Below are positions 7,832 to 15,082 of a stretch of DNA of 54,420 nt, in pieces. The notes under the pieces are model-generated. The model saw only the letters and a list, made by a program, of their open reading frames with translations, searched no databases and was not told the DNA's origin. How positions within the stretch are numbered: the stretch's first letter is position 1; every line of letters begins with the position of its first letter. The stretch lies in the IMG/VR virus record IMGVR_UViG_3300025671_000008, positions 1 through 54,420 of that record; one strand, 5' to 3'. Source of the stretch: a virus. The position numbers and the translations under genes were made by a program.

Positions 7832-10800
7832 CTATTGACCCCGTTCGTTGTAATGCGAGACAACGATAATCTCGTCACCGACGGATACGTTGCTCATGAA
7901 AGTAGTCCAGCTTGCGTATGCGACGTTCACGAGTGTCACCTCGTTGAGCCCGGATGTAGAAGTGGTTCCCGTTGCAGTGTGCGTCTTGGTCCCGTTGAGA
8001 TAGACCTCGAAGTCCAGCGATCCGACGTTGTTGACTACCCCGTACCTCATCTTCCCCTGACCGAGAGAAGAACTGGGCAGGAAATCGGTATAGCCATAGG
8101 GACCAATGTCGAAGCCGTTGAAGACCTGTGCGTAGTGGTAGGAACCAGCACCACTCAGGTAGGCACCATTCGCAACATCAATCTGAGTGTTGCTTGCAAT
8201 GATCGTCTGGATATCGCCGTAGAACACGATCGGAGGCTTGGTCCATTGATCTGTCCCGCCCGACCCTGTTGGCCCAATGTAATCATCGAGAAGGACAATG
8301 ATGAATCCGGGCTTCACGCCTGCATCTGAACCGAGATACCCAGAAGCGTTCTCAGTTGCGACCTGGCTCGTCGATGTGTCGCTGGGCCACGCAATCGGAG
8401 TTTCCCACTCCGTCTGACTTGTCGCTCCCGTGCTGGGAATATCGTTCTTGAAGACGTACCAACCCTTGGCGTTGGAAGTGCTGAGGTTTTCCGTCGCATC
8501 TGAATACTCGTTGATATACACCGCGATGTACGGGGCCTCGATTCCGTCGTACCCAGAGATGGTGTTGCCGCTCTTAGGCACATACCCACCAGTGACGCTT
8601 CCGAGCAGCATCGAAGTCATGGTGTTCGAGTAGGTCGTCGCGGCATAACCGGGGATTGCCTTCAGCGTAGACGCAGAGGTGTTTAGTTCATCCACCCCGT
8701 ATACACCATTTGCCAATCCATCCCAGTCCGGTTCAAGGTCTGAAACGAAGTAGGCAATAGTTTGACCAACGGCCAAGGCACTGGTGTTTCCGAGGCCGTC
8801 TCCAGAGTTGATATACGAGGTCTGGTTGGAGGAGATGTCAACAGGCTGACCGAGAATCTGTCGCTCACCACCATTGAATGAGAACCCAATGCGAAGCGAG
8901 TTCCAAAGCGCTCCCACCTGCGCGCTCGTGTATCCGCTTGTGTAAGAACCTAAAACGAAGCGTGGTTTTGTATTTGAGGAAGCACCGTCCCAGTACCCCG
9001 GAGGCCAACTGAAGGTGACATCCTTGAGGATCGCGTCTCCGCTCGAACTCACTCCCATGTTGGTCCAACTGGAATTTGTCAGCGTGTATGTGATCGTCTG
9101 CCGAGTCGAGTACCGGCTTGGGCCGTCATAGGCACGCCAAGACTCAACGGAACCGGGGTTGTCAGAGAAAAGCAACAACGCGAGATCCGTCGACATCTCG
9201 TTGAAGGTGTTACCGCTTGACGAACTTCCTCCGTGATAACGGAAGTCAGCCTTGTACGTTCCACCGCCCACAGCCTCCATGACTCTCCAGCCTTGCGAAG
9301 CGGAATAGAGTGCCGCGTAAGGATAAGCCTTCCCGAAATTGAGCGAACTCATATTGCCACCGGCAATCTCAACTCCCAACTGTCCAGCCCCGGTGTTCTT
9401 TATCTTCGTCGCGTAGAGAGAAGTGCCGCTGTTGACGAAAGGGGTGATGATGTTGTTGTAGTCTTCGGTGTAGGTAATGCTCGATTGCCCTCCACCAAGA
9501 GAGTAATCCGTCGCATAGACGTTCTCGTATTCAGAGACATCCCAGTCATTGCTCGATTTCGTAGGAGCAAGTGACTTGTACGGGTGCGAGAGAGGAAGGC
9601 TTGCTTCAAGGCCCCACTTGTGCGCGAGGTAGCCTTCGATGCTCTTGCGTTGCGATTCAGTCAACGCCTTCTCAAAGATCAGGATTTCAGCAATGTCCCC
9701 ATTGAAACCGAAAGTGGTGTAGTGCCTTCCGAATCCTCCGAGGTGGTATTGCGTCGTGCCTGAGCTGTTCGCCCAACTCGTGAACCGACAGTCAACCCCT
9801 TCGTAAATATGAGCTGCCGTCATTGACTGGTAAATGTCATCCCTGTCTGTCCATGATTGCTCGACACCGTTGACATAGTTCTTCAGGTCGGTGCCACTTC
9901 CAGATGACTCGAAGTTGCTCCAAAGCACCGTGGTGCCGCTACCGTTGTCCGACGACGGCGTGTAGGTGGCGGGGCCTGCGTCCATGTACACCCACTCGTC
10001 ATCGTTGTCAGGCTTGCCAACAATAAACAACGATGCGTTCAGTAGGTTGTGAGGCATCGTGCCTATGAGGCTTTCGGTGCCATCAAAGTAGATCGTGTTC
10101 TTGCCGTTCAGGCCACCCGTATTCAGCGAAGGCTGGTCAGCCGAAGTTGCCTGAGCCAGGTCCGATGTCGCGTAAGGGCTAGATGCGGTGTTCCCGCTCT
10201 TGTCTGCCCAGTTGCTTATGTTCGTAGTGCCAGTGATCGTTGAAGCATCCGAAGCATCAAACCAAGCAACGCACCCGTCGATGGCAGTCGGGTTGTATAC
10301 GAAGATTTCATCGGGGTCACGCCAGTGATCGGTTCCGCCTTCTCCGGTGGAGTCCACATAGTTTGAAAGCAAGAGCCTGACAACGTTGTACTCACCGCCG
10401 TTGTTGAACAATCCGAGGCCGCTGCCTATGTCGCCACCACCTGTCGGACACGCAATCGGAGTGTACAACTGCGATCCGTTTCCACCGGGATTTGGATCCG
10501 CATCCTTCTGGAATACATACCAACCCGAGTTATCTGCTTCTCCGAACGTACCCGCGTCTGCCTCCGCTTGTGAAATCCAGATCGCGTAGTAAGCAGGCAT
10601 CGCCAAGCGGTTCGTGTAATTTGCGTAGCGTGCGGTGGCTTTGCTGGTGTACCCACCGAAGTTCAACCGAGGGTCGTAAACGCCTGAATGCAACGGATAC
10701 GCAGTATCGAAGTTTGTAGTCCGTTGCACGTTCCCGTAGCCCTGCGTCATTCCCGCACCGACTTCGTATGTGTCCCAGTCAGCAGAAGCAGAAGACGGAG

Positions 10801-10900
10801 GCGACCACACCAGGTCTGCACCGGCGTACACCTTGGCGACTGAATCGGTGCCAACCTTGAGACTGGCGATCGCAGATGATGCTGCCTTAAAGTCTGCCAT
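7832..10900 (-). CDS. LamG-type adhesin / tail fibre, 1022 residues
   Basis: The start at 10900 gives TGATG coupling with the collagen-like fibre gene upstream; a TTG one codon earlier is less likely. The N-terminus ([19 protein letters not shown]) is short and looks like a fibre-attachment segment. A concanavalin-A/LamG-like domain lies at about 205-450, with the diagnostic stretch AEILIFEKALTESQRKSIEG near its end. Two related modules flank it, near 30-205 and 745-905; both contain GWYVF and GTD(H/Q)W motifs. The size, modular build and neighbours indicate the receptor-binding or glycan-binding fibre. No C7AC word occurs anywhere in this gene. Confidence 0.8.
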   Translation of the reverse strand: MADFKAASSAIASLKVGTDSVAKVYAGADLVWSPPSSASADWDTYEVGAGMTQGYGNVQRTTNFDTAYPLHSGVYDPRLNFGGYTSKATARYANYTNRLAMPAYYAIWISQAEADAGTFGEADNSGWYVFQKDADPNPGGNGSQLYTPIACPTGGGDIGSGLGLFNNGGEYNVVRLLLSNYVDSTGEGGTDHWRDPDEIFVYNPTAIDGCVAWFDASDASTITGTTNISNWADKSGNTASSPYATSDLAQATSADQPSLNTGGLNGKNTIYFDGTESLIGTMPHNLLNASLFIVGKPDNDDEWVYMDAGPATYTPSSDNGSGTTVLWSNFESSGSGTDLKNYVNGVEQSWTDRDDIYQSMTAAHIYEGVDCRFTSWANSSGTTQYHLGGFGRHYTTFGFNGDIAEILIFEKALTESQRKSIEGYLAHKWGLEASLPLSHPYKSLAPTKSSNDWDVSEYENVYATDYSLGGGQSSITYTEDYNNIITPFVNSGTSLYATKIKNTGAGQLGVEIAGGNMSSLNFGKAYPYAALYSASQGWRVMEAVGGGTYKADFRYHGGSSSSGNTFNEMSTDLALLLFSDNPGSVESWRAYDGPSRYSTRQTITYTLTNSSWTNMGVSSSGDAILKDVTFSWPPGYWDGASSNTKPRFVLGSYTSGYTSAQVGALWNSLRIGFSFNGGERQILGQPVDISSNQTSYINSGDGLGNTSALAVGQTIAYFVSDLEPDWDGLANGVYGVDELNTSASTLKAIPGYAATTYSNTMTSMLLGSVTGGYVPKSGNTISGYDGIEAPYIAVYINEYSDATENLSTSNAKGWYVFKNDIPSTGATSQTEWETPIAWPSDTSTSQVATENASGYLGSDAGVKPGFIIVLLDDYIGPTGSGGTDQWTKPPIVFYGDIQTIIASNTQIDVANGAYLSGAGSYHYAQVFNGFDIGPYGYTDFLPSSSLGQGKMRYGVVNNVGSLDFEVYLNGTKTHTATGTTSTSGLNEVTLVNVAYASWTTFMSNVSVGDEIIVVSHYNERGQ

Positions 10901-11829
10901 CAAACAATCACGTAGAGGGTGTTCGCGTTAGGGGAGATCGCGTCATACTGGGCTTGCGTACACTTAATGACGCCGGTGATCGAACCAGAAGACACACCCG
11001 TCATCGATGGACTGGTAACAGGTGAAGTCAAAACAGCTTGCGCTCCGATGTCTGCAAGGACTTCCGAAGCACTGCGACCCACAACAGTGGTGCCACTGAC
11101 CTTCAAGAAGTCTGTGTCTACAACGCCTGCACCAAACTTAGGCACGTTGTTCGTGCTGATGCCTGTATTGAGGGTCACGATCGAAGTGCTAAGCGACGAA
11201 ATTTGCCCTGTTGAAGAGTTGTAGGACAAGCCTGTTCCTGTCGCAGACAAAGCAGCCCGTGCCCGAGCAGAAGTGTGGTATTGATTAGTGCTGCCTTCGC
11301 TTAGATCGTCCGTGTCAAACGAACTAATGTCAGCAGGTCCAGCCGGGCCTTGCGGACCAGTGGCTCCTGCTGCTCCAGTAGGTCCAGTAGGTCCAGCGGC
11401 ACCTGTTGCACCCTGCGGTCCAGTAGCCCCTGCCGGACCTTGCGGGCCGGTGGCTCCGTCAGTGCCATCAGCACCATCGTTACCCGCAGGACCTTGAGCA
11501 CCAGTAGTCCCCTGAGGCCCAGTAGGACCTGCCGGGCCAGTCGCCCCCGCAGCACCAGCGGCACCGTCAGCACCATCATTACCTGCGGGGCCTTGAGCAC
11601 CTGTCGCACCTTGGGGTCCAGTTGCACCAGCAGCACCAGTAGCACCTGCTGCACCTGCCGGACCAGTAGGGCCAGTCGGACCAGTCGGACCAGCTGGACC
11701 TTGAGGTCCTGTTGAGCCCGCAGTAGTCAGAGTCACAGCCGAAGTACTTCCAGTGGACACAGACGTTGTTGTCGTCCCCCCCACTGAGATAGTGACGTTG
11801 GTCGTATTGGGCGTGACTGTAATAGGCAT
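10900..11829 (-). CDS. Collagen-like tail fibre
   Basis: A 309-residue protein. A beta-rich N-terminus ([18 protein letters not shown]) is followed at about 40-180 by an almost uninterrupted Gly-X-Y repeat dominated by GPTGPTG, GPAGAAG and GATGPQG. A C-terminal head ([19 protein letters not shown]) resembles the trimerising ends of phage tail fibres. Collagen-like segments form triple-helical stalks in phage fibres. The gene is coupled by TGATG to genes on both sides. The repeats leave long antisense ORFs that are not genes. Confidence 0.85.
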   Translation of the reverse strand: MPITVTPNTTNVTISVGGTTTTSVSTGSTSAVTLTTAGSTGPQGPAGPTGPTGPTGPAGAAGATGAAGATGPQGATGAQGPAGNDGADGAAGAAGATGPAGPTGPQGTTGAQGPAGNDGADGTDGATGPQGPAGATGPQGATGAAGPTGPTGAAGATGPQGPAGPADISSFDTDDLSEGSTNQYHTSARARAALSATGTGLSYNSSTGQISSLSTSIVTLNTGISTNNVPKFGAGVVDTDFLKVSGTTVVGRSASEVLADIGAQAVLTSPVTSPSMTGVSSGSITGVIKCTQAQYDAISPNANTLYVIV

Positions 11830-12182
11830 CAGACAGTGACCTCAGGAGTAAGGATCAAAGTCCCCTCGAGGATTCGAGTAATGGCCCCCCCACTTGCGGT
11901 GAATTCAACGTCGTAGACGTACTTACCAGGGGCAGTCATTGCCGAAGTCTTGTCTGAACTTATGGTGATCGTGACCTTGTTGGTATCCGCACCAGAACCA
12001 ATTACGAAATCGCTTTGGGCCAGCTCGAGAACCTTGTCCCCGCCGTACTTAGTACGGGCTTGCATCGCAAACGTACCACCTGTAAATTCCATTCCATTAG
12101 TACCGCCGTCCGCTTCGGTACGGGTGTAGTCCATCGTCGTGGTTTCGCCCTGATTGACGGTCCAGTCATAACGTGCTGACAT
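11829..12182 (-). CDS. Beta-sandwich adaptor protein (BppU-N-like)
   Basis: A 117-residue protein with the pattern of small phage adaptor domains. An opening strand ([16 protein letters not shown]) is followed by [20 protein letters not shown], then GKYVYDVEF and an [12 protein letters not shown] ending. This fold is typical of baseplate/fibre adaptor proteins that set the attachment of tail fibres. It lies directly before the collagen-like fibre and is coupled to it by TGATG. Function is by family resemblance and context, not proven. Confidence 0.65.
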   Translation of the reverse strand: MSARYDWTVNQGETTTMDYTRTEADGGTNGMEFTGGTFAMQARTKYGGDKVLELAQSDFVIGSGADTNKVTITISSDKTSAMTAPGKYVYDVEFTASGGAITRILEGTLILTPEVTV

Positions 12183-13105
12183 CAGTGATACCTTCCCTTG
12201 AATGTGCCGTACATCGAGATTTCGTCGTATCCCGAATTGTCAACCGTGTTCTTCTGGTAGTACTTCCCTGTACGCATCTGGAGATTGGCGAGATTGTCCG
12301 TAGCACTCTTGATCGCAGATCGATACTGCTGCTGAATCATCTGGTAGTGCGTGTTCGTGATCTTTCGATACGCACCAAGCTTCAACGAACCACCCGCAGC
12401 AATTGCCTCATACAGGGATTGCATGCCGATCGGTGCAATCTCGTAAGTCAAATCCCCACTCACTGAAGAATCGAACTCCAACCGTGTCACCACCTGGTTG
12501 GTTGTGACATCGTGGGATTCAATCACACGCTCTTCGACCTGACCTGACGCAGGAAGAATCCGCAGGATCTGCCCGGCGTAAGAGTTCTCACGACGATCAA
12601 GGGCTCCCAATGTTGGCGAAGCACTCAAAGTGACCGTTCGCCTGTCCCCTGCCATCGCACCGTCAGTGGCATAGTGGGGGGAGACATCTCCACTGGGCAC
12701 GTAGTAGATGGTCCATGTCCCACCAGCCAGAGATTCCTGCTTGGGATCCACACGCAACGTATTACCTTCGACGGCCCAGCCCACCCCGTGAGGGTGGAAT
12801 TCGTTGCGGGGCATCACTTCGTCAATGATCTTCCCGTCAAGATCACGACACGCAATTCGCCAGATCTCTCCTACACCAGGAGGCAGCTGGTAATACTCCG
12901 TGTTCTCATCGAAGGTGATCTCCTGCCGCAGGACAACAGGATTGTCCAGGTTCATGTTGAGGCGCGACCAGACATCAACCATCACAGGGCTGATGATGTG
13001 CCTCACAATGAAATCGTTGCTGTACTTCGCGTCGAAATCTGGGTCATCCAGATATCCACGAATACGCTCGATTACGGTATAGAGAAATGAATTCGTAGAG
13101 TGCAT
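12182..13105 (-). CDS. Head-tail connector or tail adaptor protein
   Basis: A 307-residue protein. An N-terminal helical part (MHSTNSFLYTVIERIRGYLD) is followed by a beta domain with YYQLPPGVGEIWRI and GWAVEGNTLRV, then a helical C-terminus (YRKITNTHYQMIQQQYR). This helix-beta-helix order, and the position between the capsid cluster and fibre genes, match gp11-like adaptor / tail tubular A proteins of podoviruses. The reversed 6-G copy at 12674 encodes Ser-Pro-His. A moderate assignment. Confidence 0.55.
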   Translation of the reverse strand: MHSTNSFLYTVIERIRGYLDDPDFDAKYSNDFIVRHIISPVMVDVWSRLNMNLDNPVVLRQEITFDENTEYYQLPPGVGEIWRIACRDLDGKIIDEVMPRNEFHPHGVGWAVEGNTLRVDPKQESLAGGTWTIYYVPSGDVSPHYATDGAMAGDRRTVTLSASPTLGALDRRENSYAGQILRILPASGQVEERVIESHDVTTNQVVTRLEFDSSVSGDLTYEIAPIGMQSLYEAIAAGGSLKLGAYRKITNTHYQMIQQQYRSAIKSATDNLANLQMRTGKYYQKNTVDNSGYDEISMYGTFKGRYH

Positions 13106-13108
13106 GGG

Positions 13109-13660
13109 TCAACCGCCCGTAACAATGCGGCCCTTGGCCGAGTTCTGAAGATCCTCTGTGAAGGATTCAAACTCGGGGCTCTCATTGTTAGACCATTGCC
13201 GCTGCCTCAGAGAAGAAGCCGCAGTCTCGTGGCCCTGACCCTTGAGCCAGTCAGCGACACGATGCTTCTCCTCAATCCCGTCCCGCTTGGCTCTCTGCTT
13301 GGCCTTGGCCGTATCACGAATGCCCTTTCGGACGGACTCCGCGATCTCTGCCGCAGGACGCAGCCGGGTTCTGAGCCACTCCTTGTCGGGGGGGTTCCAG
13401 TCAAGAGGCTGCTCAAACGCTTCCAGCTCCATCATGATCCCAATCCCATCCCGCTCAGGGTGGTAGATCCATTTAGCCAGGACAAATGAATTGGATTGCT
13501 TGTGGTAGTACTGGAAGAGATCCTCAATCCCGCTCTCCCGCCTTGCCCACAGGATCCACTCTGAATCAGGCATCAACTGATGATGCTCAGTGAGTTGAAT
13601 CCCCGACCCCAAAGCATGTACTCGAGGGTCGAACGTAATCTCCATGTCATTCAGTGCCAT
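13109..13660 (-). CDS. Conserved-type phage protein of unknown role
   Basis: A 183-residue protein. Its N-terminal half is a compact alpha/beta domain rich in Trp (LMPDSEWILWARRESGIED, FVLAKWIYHPERDG). Its C-terminal half is a Lys/Arg/Glu-rich helix (KGIRDTAKAKQRAKRDG). Coupled by TGATG to the sigma-like gene upstream and three bases from the connector gene downstream. Proteins of this look occur in marine podoviruses near the connector genes without known function. Confidence 0.65.
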   Translation of the reverse strand: MALNDMEITFDPRVHALGSGIQLTEHHQLMPDSEWILWARRESGIEDLFQYYHKQSNSFVLAKWIYHPERDGIGIMMELEAFEQPLDWNPPDKEWLRTRLRPAAEIAESVRKGIRDTAKAKQRAKRDGIEEKHRVADWLKGQGHETAASSLRQRQWSNNESPEFESFTEDLQNSAKGRIVTGG

Positions 13661-14178
13661 CAGATTGCTTTCTCAAATATGCCCATCCGAAGAAACTTGG
13701 GACGTATGTGATTTCGAATCCAATACGTCACCGTGTTCGCAGACTTGTAATCAAAATGCTCTGCGATCTCCTGGTAAGGGCGGCCTTCTATCCGCATCTC
13801 CACGACCAGTCTTTCTCGCTCCGTCAAGTCCTCTGGGTATTCAGCACTTGGAATCAGGATGTACCCCGAGTCGATTCCGTCATCGAGACTCGACTCAAGA
13901 ATCTTCCATTGACTGTCGCGGTATCTCCAACCAAATGACTTGCCATAGGCGTAAGCCACACGCGACCAAAGAAACGCCTTGAGATACGTGACGACAGTGC
14001 CTTTGGTAGCGTCGTAGTTACGCTCCAAAAGATCCGCACCAGTCACGTACCCCTGATTCACCAACTCGTCATGAGTCCATTTGGTGAAGTGATTAGCACG
14101 CTTCAGTGCAGACGCCCAGTTATGAAGGAACCCAATGTGGTCAGCCATGTCCCGGCTGTAGCTTTGACCTGTGGGCAT
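13660..14178 (-). CDS. Sigma-factor-like HTH protein
   Basis: A 172-residue protein. The ATG at 14178 sits three bases after a run of seven G (the reverse complement of a C7AC word), which may act as its ribosome-binding site. The middle part (about 40-90, with GTVVTYLKAFLWSRVAYAYG) resembles sigma region 2. The C-terminal part (LTERERLVVEMRIEGRPYQE then IAEHFDYKSANTVTYWIRNH) is a clear sigma-70 region-4 helix-turn-helix. It could direct host RNA polymerase to late promoters or act as a regulator. A small sigma-like gene inside a head operon is unusual. The family call is good; the role is inference. Confidence 0.7.
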   Translation of the reverse strand: MPTGQSYSRDMADHIGFLHNWASALKRANHFTKWTHDELVNQGYVTGADLLERNYDATKGTVVTYLKAFLWSRVAYAYGKSFGWRYRDSQWKILESSLDDGIDSGYILIPSAEYPEDLTERERLVVEMRIEGRPYQEIAEHFDYKSANTVTYWIRNHIRPKFLRMGIFEKAI

Positions 14179-14188
14179 AGCCCCCCCA

Positions 14189-14410
14189 CTATTTCTTCTT
14201 GGATTTCCAGGAGACGCGGGCCGGACCCTTCTTTGCCGAAGTGCCCTTCTTGGTACACGCCGCCTTGGTGGGGCGACAAGCGGGGTAAGGCCGCTTGCTT
14301 CCGCCCTTTGCTGACTTGCGACCGCACGCCTTACCCGTCTTGCAGTCAATCCAACCCTTGCCGTTGTTCTGAGAGAACCACTTCTTAAGACCAGTCTTCT
14401 TCTTAGCCAT
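14189..14410 (-). CDS. Lys-rich mini-protein (KKWFSQNNGKGW type)
   Basis: A 73-residue basic protein starting MAKKKTGLKKWFSQNNGKGW, with WIDCKTGKACGRKSA, YPACRPT and Lys-rich ends. The pattern (KKWF, a W-D/C, CGRKS, YP-CRP) matches a small family seen in phages and large viruses (DUF5872-like). A GAAGGAG Shine-Dalgarno lies about 11 bases upstream of the ATG. Its four Cys may bind zinc. The highly basic charge suggests DNA or capsid binding. One of a run of micro-genes behind the capsid gene. Confidence 0.7.
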   Translation of the reverse strand: MAKKKTGLKKWFSQNNGKGWIDCKTGKACGRKSAKGGSKRPYPACRPTKAACTKKGTSAKKGPARVSWKSKKK

Positions 14411-14457
14411 CAGCAGCAGCACTCCTTCCACGCCTTACCACAGCGTGGACAAATCAT
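14410..14457 (-). CDS. 15-residue Cys-rich mini-ORF
   Basis: A 16-codon ORF (product MICPRCGKAWKECCC) whose TGA overlaps the ATG of the following basic protein (TGATG), the coupling rule of this operon. It contains CxxCG and a terminal triple Cys, like half of a zinc ribbon. There is no strong Shine-Dalgarno. It may be a translated coupler or leader peptide, or a real metal-binding micro-protein, or chance. The coupling and the Lys/Cys composition shared with its neighbours argue for it. Confidence 0.4.
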   Translation of the reverse strand: MICPRCGKAWKECCC

Positions 14458-14471
14458 TTCAGATGCCGGCG

Positions 14472-14630
14472 TCACTTCTTCTTCTTGCCCCCAGTGCCCC
14501 AGTTCTTAGCACCCTTCTTGCGGCACTTGACCAGAGCTCCACTGGCATAAGCAGACGGCCACTTCTTGTAACGACTCTTGACCTTGTGGTAACAAGCGTC
14601 CTTCTTGCCGCCCGTCTTCTTCTTTGCCAT
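14472..14630 (-). CDS. Lys-rich mini-protein (WPSAYASGALVKCR type)
   Basis: A 52-residue protein starting MAKKKTGGKKDACYHKVKSR. The core KWPSAYASGALVKCRKKGAK is a recognisable, strongly conserved pattern found in small proteins of marine phages and giant viruses, function unknown. It starts with TAATG coupling to the upstream 43-residue gene. The shared MAKKK start with its two relatives nearby suggests a family of basic capsid- or genome-associated proteins. Confidence 0.75.
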   Translation of the reverse strand: MAKKKTGGKKDACYHKVKSRYKKWPSAYASGALVKCRKKGAKNWGTGGKKKK

Positions 14631-14761
14631 TACTTCTTGACTCGCTTCTTGCTCTTCATCATCTTGCCGCAACCACCGGCCTTCTTGGCTTTCTTGGCCT
14701 TGGCGGCAGCAGCCTTGCCCTTAGCGGTGTAATCGAACTTCTTTCCATTCACGTTTGGCAT
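14630..14761 (-). CDS. 43-residue Lys/Ala-rich basic protein
   Basis: A 44-codon gene encoding MPNVNGKKFDYTAKGKAAAA, then alternating Lys/Ala, then GGCGKMMKSKKRVKK. It starts one base after the preceding stop and ends in TAATG overlap with the next. The K/A-rich helix resembles histone-tail-like or nucleoid-type segments. It belongs to the micro-protein cluster between the capsid and sigma-like genes. Such short proteins often carry a conserved VNGKKFxYT start in marine phages. Role unknown. Confidence 0.65.
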   Translation of the reverse strand: MPNVNGKKFDYTAKGKAAAAKAKKAKKAGGCGKMMKSKKRVKK

Positions 14762-14762
14762 A

Positions 14763-15020
14763 TCAGCACGCCCATCTGCGGCGAGCCTTGCGGAGCCGAC
14801 TGTTCGGATCCTTGGCCGCCTTAGGAAACTTTTTCATCTGACCCGCTGAACGGGCACAGAAAGACTTCTTACGAGGACCACCTCCAGGCTGAGGAGCCTT
14901 GAGGTTGGAACCCGTCTTCTTGTTGATTCGCCGTCGACCAGCAGCGGTGAGCCCGCCCTTCTTGGACTTGCACCCGTTCTTGATCCCACAGCCCTTCATG
15001 GCACCCTTCTTCTTGGCCAT
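14763..15020 (-). CDS. Basic mini-protein, GGLTAAGRRRINKKTGSNL type (DUF6321-like)
   Basis: An 85-residue protein starting MAKKKGAMKGCGIKNGCKSK, then GGLTAAGRRRINKKTGSNLK, then KKSFCARSAGQMKKF and an RRRWAC terminus. This series (GGLT..GR..N..TGSNLK, SFCAR, W-x-C end) is typical of a small phage family I place as DUF6321-like. A GGGGGG run five to six bases before the ATG is the probable ribosome-binding site. First gene after the capsid gene, separated from it by a strong hairpin. Confidence 0.75.
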   Translation of the reverse strand: MAKKKGAMKGCGIKNGCKSKKGGLTAAGRRRINKKTGSNLKAPQPGGGPRKKSFCARSAGQMKKFPKAAKDPNSRLRKARRRWAC

Positions 15021-15035
15021 GTCGACCCCCCGGAA

Positions 15036-15066
15036 GTGGGGGGTGGGGGCCGAAACCCCCACCCCT
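15036..15066 (-). terminator. Hairpin between capsid gene and mini-protein cluster
   Basis: On the minus strand a GGGGTGGGGG / CCCCCACCCC stem with a six-base loop follows the capsid stop within about 20 bases. No T-run follows; instead the G-rich strand leads straight into the ribosome-binding site of the next gene. It could act as a partial terminator that lowers expression of the mini-proteins, or as a 3' stabiliser of capsid mRNA. Confidence 0.5.
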
Positions 15067-15082
15067 TTCACTTACTACCCGA

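Noticed and set aside
11340-11710. A CRISPR-like or tandem DNA array in the collagen region
   Set aside because: The periodicity is nine bases and follows Gly-X-Y codons; there are no spacers.
11288-11715. Pro/Val/Ser-repeat ORFs opposite the collagen-like gene
   Set aside because: They are simply the complementary reading of the Gly-X-Y repeat.
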